DNA from: Clostridiales bacterium
GTDB taxonomy: Bacteria > Bacillota > Clostridia > Christensenellales > Christensenellaceae
Direction of reading: 5' to 3'
Assembly (NCBI GenBank): GCA_003510345.1
Contig: DOMW01000048.1
Location: 818-8,383 of the forward strand
Length of the DNA stretch: 7,566 nucleotides
Made by a program: the position numbers and the translations under genes. Under the pieces are notes generated by a model. The model saw only the letters and a program-made list of their open reading frames with translations. It was not told where the DNA came from and did no database searches. Shown one piece after another: positions 1-4,900 of this stretch (position 1 is the stretch's first letter; every line of letters starts with the position of its first letter).

Positions 1-249
1 TGGACCGCCAAGGAAAGCGTCATGAAAGGCGCCGGGCTGGGGTTTTCCATGCCGCCCGAAAGCTTTAGCGTGCTGCCGGTGGAGCGGGGCGCGCACAAAA
101 TAGGCGGCGGCGCCTGGTTCTTTCACTGGCTGCCCTGCAACGGGCATATGGTGTGCCGGGCCGTTAGCGGCGCTGAAGAGGCGACAGAGGTGGTTTATGT
201 GCAGGCAGACGACCTTATGAACCCGCCCACGCCGTGCGCGGGACGGTAA
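1..249 (+). CDS. 4'-phosphopantetheinyl transferase, Sfp type (C-terminal part; 5' end outside window)
   Basis: The frame is open from base 1 to a TAA at 247-249 and gives 82 residues. It begins with WTAKESVMK, followed by a GxGL-like turn and a PPESFSV segment. This matches the Sfp-family C-terminal signature W-x-x-K-E-S-x-x-K, as in Sfp WSMKESFIK. In that family the Glu (here residue 5) helps bind Mg2+ and the Lys residues contact coenzyme A. The family transfers the phosphopantetheine arm of CoA to a serine of carrier domains in the cytosol. The N-terminal half, with the other Mg2+ ligands, lies outside the window, so activity cannot be judged. The first in-frame ATG (base 22) lies inside the motif and is not a credible start. 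The gene converges on the exporter gene, and an NRPS with two carrier domains lies beyond it, so those PCPs are the likely substrates (inference). Family assignment is strong despite the truncation. Confidence 0.88.
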   Translation, partial: WTAKESVMKGAGLGFSMPPESFSVLPVERGAHKIGGGAWFFHWLPCNGHMVCRAVSGAEEATEVVYVQADDLMNPPTPCAGR

Positions 250-1981
250 TAATCGTCACATTAAACCCAAGCTGCCGCGCATAGCTGACGTCTTTTGCCA
301 ATCGCCGCACAACCTCTATGCCGCCTATGGCAAACGTTTGTTCTTCTTCCGCACGGTATTCCGCCGGGTTAAACGGTATGCCGTCGTCCCGCAGGCGCAA
401 TATCATTTCATCTTCCGCTACGCGCACCAGCACGTCTATCATTCCCGCTTTGCCCTTGTGTCCGTAGTGCGCCGTGTTAACTGCCATTTCCTCTACGGCA
501 ATCCCCATGCGCATCGCGCCGGATTTATCCGCGCCGGCTTCGCCGCAAAAACGCATAACCTCTTCGGAAAGACTGTTTGCCGCTTCCACTGTAGCGGGAA
601 TGGACAAATCCAGCGACAGCCCGTCATCCGCGTCTGTGCGCAGCATCAGCACACCAGAAACGCCCTCTTTCCCGCGTATCCGCGCGCCCATTATCAGCAC
701 CACCACAAACGTTGCCAGCTCAGACAGCGCGAACGCGAGCCAAAGAATCTCCCCGTTCCACCGCGCAAGCAACAGCGCGAACACCGTCACAAAACCAAAT
801 CCATTCAACGAAACAATCAGCGACGCCAGTTTTTCCCGTCCGGTGGTCTGGAAAAAACTCTGCAGCATCAGATTAACGCCATACAAAGGCAGGCTAAGCG
901 CGTACATACGCAGCGCGGGTTCCACCACCGCTATGCCCTCCGGCGAATTGATGCCAAACAGCTGCCCCACCCCCGCGGGGAATAGGAAGAACAGTGCCAT
1001 CATAGCAATGCAGGCGGTCAGCATCACCCAAAACCCTGTGCGCACGGTAAACCGTATGCCTTTGTAATCCTTCTCCCCGTACAGCGTACCCACAATGGGC
1101 AGCAGCGTATCGTTTGTGCCGCCAATAAACATGGCGGTCAGCATCAGCGCATTGACGCACACCGTCATCGCCGCCATGCCGAGCGCGCCCAGCACGCTCA
1201 CAATCAGCGCGTTTAACACCAGCGAACGCAGGAACGACAGCCCCTGTGTGAGGGCTTTTGGCAGGCCCACAGCTGCGATGCGCTTCACCCGCCTCATGTC
1301 GCCCTGCCTCAGCTTCACAAACCGGAACGTGCGTTGCTTTGAGCGCAAATAGGGAACCAACACAAGTATGCCCACCACATATCCCAGCACCGTAGAGACG
1401 GCCGCGCCCGCTATGCCGGTATTCAAAAAGCGTATCAATATATAATCCAGCACCAGGTTAACCACATTGGCAACAATGGCAATCCACGCGGCTGTACGCG
1501 GTTTACCGTCGGTGCGCACAAACTGCGCCATGCCCATAATCAGCATCATCACCGGGCCCACAAACACCAGCGGTGTCAGGTAGGCGCGCGTCAGTTCGCC
1601 CAGCACCGCATCGCCCTGCGCCAGCGCGTTCACAATGGGGCGCATAAAGACCAGCAGCCCCGCAACCAGCGCAAACATGGCGCAAATGCCCACCGCGAAC
1701 GTCAGCGTGAACACGCGGTTGGCGTCGTCTTGTTCCCGCCGCCCCTTCGCAATGGCCGCGCAGGTGACACCGCCCACCGCAAACAGCAGGTAAACCATGT
1801 TGAGGGAATAGATAACCGGCGCGGAAAGCCCCACCGCGGAAAGCGCCGTCTCACCCAGCAGGTTACCCACAATGACACTGTCCACCACAGTTGCCAGTGA
1901 AACGGCGACGCTTGTTAATATGGTGGGCAGCAGGTATTCCTTAAACTTACGTTCCACCAGCGCGCCGCTGCGTTCAAACAT
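215..1981 (-). CDS. MATE-family efflux transporter fused to a C-terminal RsbW-like HATPase domain
   Basis: This 588-residue protein is longer than the usual MATE exporter of about 450 residues because of an added cytosolic domain. Residues about 5-435 are a polytopic membrane domain with roughly a dozen hydrophobic stretches, starting with a typical MATE first-helix region (TVVDSVIVGNLLG, about residues 31-43). The family exports drugs and metabolites by Na+ or H+ antiport. Residues about 455-582 form a GHKL ATPase domain like the RsbW/SpoIIAB anti-sigma kinases. The ATG at 1981 was chosen because GGGGGTGA lies 5 nt upstream; a TTG at 1996 would add five residues but has no good ribosome site. 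The gene overlaps the NRPS stop by 8 bp and the convergent transferase by 35 bp. Context suggests export of, or self-protection from, the NRPS product (inference). The substrate cannot be read from sequence. Confidence 0.9.
   Translation of the reverse strand: MFERSGALVERKFKEYLLPTILTSVAVSLATVVDSVIVGNLLGETALSAVGLSAPVIYSLNMVYLLFAVGGVTCAAIAKGRREQDDANRVFTLTFAVGICAMFALVAGLLVFMRPIVNALAQGDAVLGELTRAYLTPLVFVGPVMMLIMGMAQFVRTDGKPRTAAWIAIVANVVNLVLDYILIRFLNTGIAGAAVSTVLGYVVGILVLVPYLRSKQRTFRFVKLRQGDMRRVKRIAAVGLPKALTQGLSFLRSLVLNALIVSVLGALGMAAMTVCVNALMLTAMFIGGTNDTLLPIVGTLYGEKDYKGIRFTVRTGFWVMLTACIAMMALFFLFPAGVGQLFGINSPEGIAVVEPALRMYALSLPLYGVNLMLQSFFQTTGREKLASLIVSLNGFGFVTVFALLLARWNGEILWLAFALSELATFVVVLIMGARIRGKEGVSGVLMLRTDADDGLSLDLSIPATVEAANSLSEEVMRFCGEAGADKSGAMRMGIAVEEMAVNTAHYGHKGKAGMIDVLVRVAEDEMILRLRDDGIPFNPAEYRAEEEQTFAIGGIEVVRRLAKDVSYARQLGFNVTIITVPRTAWAGS
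236..619 (-). other. HATPase_c_2 / RsbW-like ATP-binding domain at the C-terminus of the MATE protein
   Basis: The Bergerat-type ATP-binding motifs can be read in order. The N box is in AVEEMAVNTAHYG, with Glu498 and Asn502 four residues apart as in RsbW-type kinases. The G1 box is RDDGIPFNP, with Asp533-Gly534. A glycine-containing G2 segment, IGGIEVVRRLAKDVSY, starts near residue 552. The key residues look intact, so the domain probably binds ATP. Members of this family phosphorylate anti-anti-sigma (STAS) proteins or bind sigma factors. No STAS or sigma partner is visible in the window, so the role here is unknown. Residues are numbered from the ATG at 1981. Confidence 0.85.
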
Positions 1982-4900
1982 TCCCCTCACCCCCAAATAT
2001 ACCCAAGCTCACCAGCCCCGCAAGGAATTTACGCAGATATTCGCCGCCCGTTTCCGGCCAGCGCCAGCCCATGCGCAGCAATGCCTGCGTGGTGTAGTCG
2101 TTTTTTGTGGAAACCGGCACGGCGGCCTTGCCCTGCGCCATATTTTGATAGGCGATTATGCTGGTCAGGCTTTCGGCGCGGGCCGGGTCCTTCATGGCGG
2201 TGGAAAGCGCGCGCTCGAACACATCATCCTCCACCAGTTCAATATGGATACCGAAATCTTTCATGGCCAGTATAATGTCGCCCATGTACAGGCTGTGGTT
2301 GTTGTACGGGTGGAACACCCTGCACGATGCGGATGACCTTGCCAGATGCAGTACCGCCGCCGTGGTGCTGTCAATAGGCGCAAGTTCGGTTGTTGCCTGA
2401 TAGGCGGAGTACGGGAAACAACCGATGGCATGGTAGGCCCTAAGCCGCCCCAAAAAACTGTTAGCGCGCGCGTTGATTTGAAATTCGCCGTCCTTGTTGC
2501 GGGCCATCAGGTTGCCCACACGCATAATTTTGGCGTCCAACCCGCTAAGCGCCGCTTCCAGCACGGCACGTTCTGCCAAAAACTTGCTGTGTACATACTG
2601 GTTTTCCAGGTTTTGCCCAAAAAACAGCATCGTCTCGTCCATCAAAATATCCCCGGACGGAAACCCCGCCACAGAGAAGCCGGCGACGCTTGCCGTAGAG
2701 ATGTGGATGAGCCGTGCGCCGTGTTGTTTGCAAAAGCCAATCAGGTTTTGTACCCCGCCCAGGTTCACATCCAGTATGCTGCCGTCTTTGGTAAAATGTG
2801 ACACATTTGCCGCACAGTTTATAACGGTATCCACATTCCCTATGCCGTTTAAACACACACTGTCCGTGATGTCGCCTTCCACAACGCGCAGGCGTTCGTC
2901 ATAAGCATCCGCTTCCTCAAAATAATAAAACAGCAAGCTCTTCAGCCGTGCCTGGGCGGCGGTGTTTTTCCCCTTGCGCACCAGGCAGGTAATGGCGCCG
3001 GGCGTGAATTTCAGCAGGCCATACAACATATGAATGCCCAAAAATCCGGTAGCGCCCGTCAGCAGCACATTGCCCAGCTTACGCGTGCCGCCGCCCCGGA
3101 ACGCTGAAAGGTCGCCCTCTGCCAAAAGCGCGTGTATAGAGGAATAATCATATGCCGCTTCCGTTGCGGACGGCCCGGGCACACCGGCCCCACGCGCAAG
3201 CAGCGCCGCCAGTTCGCGCGGCGTTGGGTACGCAAATACGTCCCCGTAGGCAATTCGCTCACCGCTTGCGCCGCAAATGCCCGCAGCCTCAGCACCTATC
3301 ACCACGCGCGTCACCGCCAGCGACGTGCCACCGATATCAAAGAAGCTGTCCAATGCACCCACGCGTTCCAGCCCCAGTACATCCGCGAACAGCGCACACA
3401 GCTTCTCCTCCACTTCCCCGCGCGGCGCTTCATAATCACCGGCCATAAGCGGCGCGGGCGCGGGCAGCGCGCGTATGTCTGTTTTTCCACCCGGTGTTTT
3501 GGGCAGCGACGGCAACTGCATGTAAGCAGTGGGAATCATATAACCCGTCAGTACACGCTTAAGCGCCTCTTTCATTTCTTCCGGGGCAATGGCCCGCTCC
3601 GCCGTGTACCAGGCGCACAGATGGTCGGCGTTTTGCAGTTTGCGTATGCGGACGGCGCACGCCAGCACACCTGGGATGGCGTATATGGCGTTCTCCACTT
3701 CGCCCAGTTCAATTCGCAGGCCGCGCAGCTTAACCTGGTTATCGGCGCGCCCCAATATCTCAATCTTGCCATCCGGTGTCCACCGCGCATAGTCGCCCGA
3801 TTTATACATCCGCTTACCATCGCGCACCACAAACTGTTCGGCGGTTTGTTCTGCCAAGCCCACATAGCCGCGCGCCACACCGCGCCCGCCTATCAGCAAT
3901 TCGCCCACCATCAAGCAGGGCAGCGCGTTGCCGTCCGTGTCCACCACCTGCTCGTGTACATTCAGCAGCGGGCCGCCCACCGTTACGCGTGAGGCGTCTG
4001 TCAGCTCCTCGGCGTTGCACGATACGGTAATCTCCGTGGGCCCATATGTGTTAAACAGCCGCATCTCCCCCACCCCACCGCGCAGACGTTCCAGCAGTGC
4101 CTGGGGGTAGGGCTCCGCGCCTGCCATCACCACGCGGCACTTGCGTATGGCGGCCAGCAGGGGCGGGTATTCCGTATATTCCATCATAACGGAGGGCGTG
4201 GCATTGAAAGCGTCCGCGCCCGTTTGCTCAAACAGTTTTACCAAAAGCGACGGGTCGTGCGCTGTATCATCATCTGCGAACACCAGCGCCAGGCCGTTAC
4301 ACAGCGCCGTCATGCTCTCTTTGAGGAACATATCAAACGCCACCGTTGTAATAGACATCATGCACGAGGCGCACTGCTTCAGTGCATGCACATGGATGTT
4401 GCCTGGGTGTGCGTCCACATAGTTGGCAATGCCGCGGTGCTCTATCATCACGCCCTTGGGTTTGCCGGTAGAGCCGGAGGTGTAAATCAGGTAAGCCAAA
4501 TCGGCGGGCGAAACCTCCACATCCGGGTTGTCTTCACTCTGCCCTTCCCGCAGCTTATCCAAATCAAGCGCGCACGGAAAGCGCCCGGTAAACTCCGCGG
4601 TGGTCAGTATAACCTTTGCGCCGCTGTCATCCAGCACATGCGCTACGCGCTCCCTTGGATATTCCGGGTCGAGCGGTATATAGGCGCACCCGGCTTTCAG
4701 CGCGCCCAGCATCGCTATAAGCACCCGGCCGGTACGCCGCAGCAGCAGCGCCACGCGGTCTCCCTTGCCAAGGCCCAGCTTAATCAGGCCATTGGCAACC
4801 TTGTTCGCTTCCGCGTTTAGCTGCGCGTAAGTATATTCCCCCTCGATGGCGATGAGCGCGGTTTTATCGGCATTGTTTGCCGCGGCATCCTCAAATAAAC

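Noticed and set aside
22..249. Independent small plus-strand gene starting at the ATG at base 22
   Set aside because: The frame is open to base 1 and the residues before this Met complete the phosphopantetheinyl transferase motif, so it is the tail of a larger gene.
894..1160. Minus-strand frame of 88 codons inside the MATE gene, with others at 1095-1352 (+) and 474-1067 (+)
   Set aside because: They lie wholly within the MATE-ATPase coding sequence in other frames and show no domain or ribosome site.
1994..1996. TTG at 1996-1994 as the start of the MATE-ATPase gene
   Set aside because: It has no purine-rich ribosome site at a suitable distance, whereas the ATG at 1981 has GGGGGTGA 5 nt upstream.
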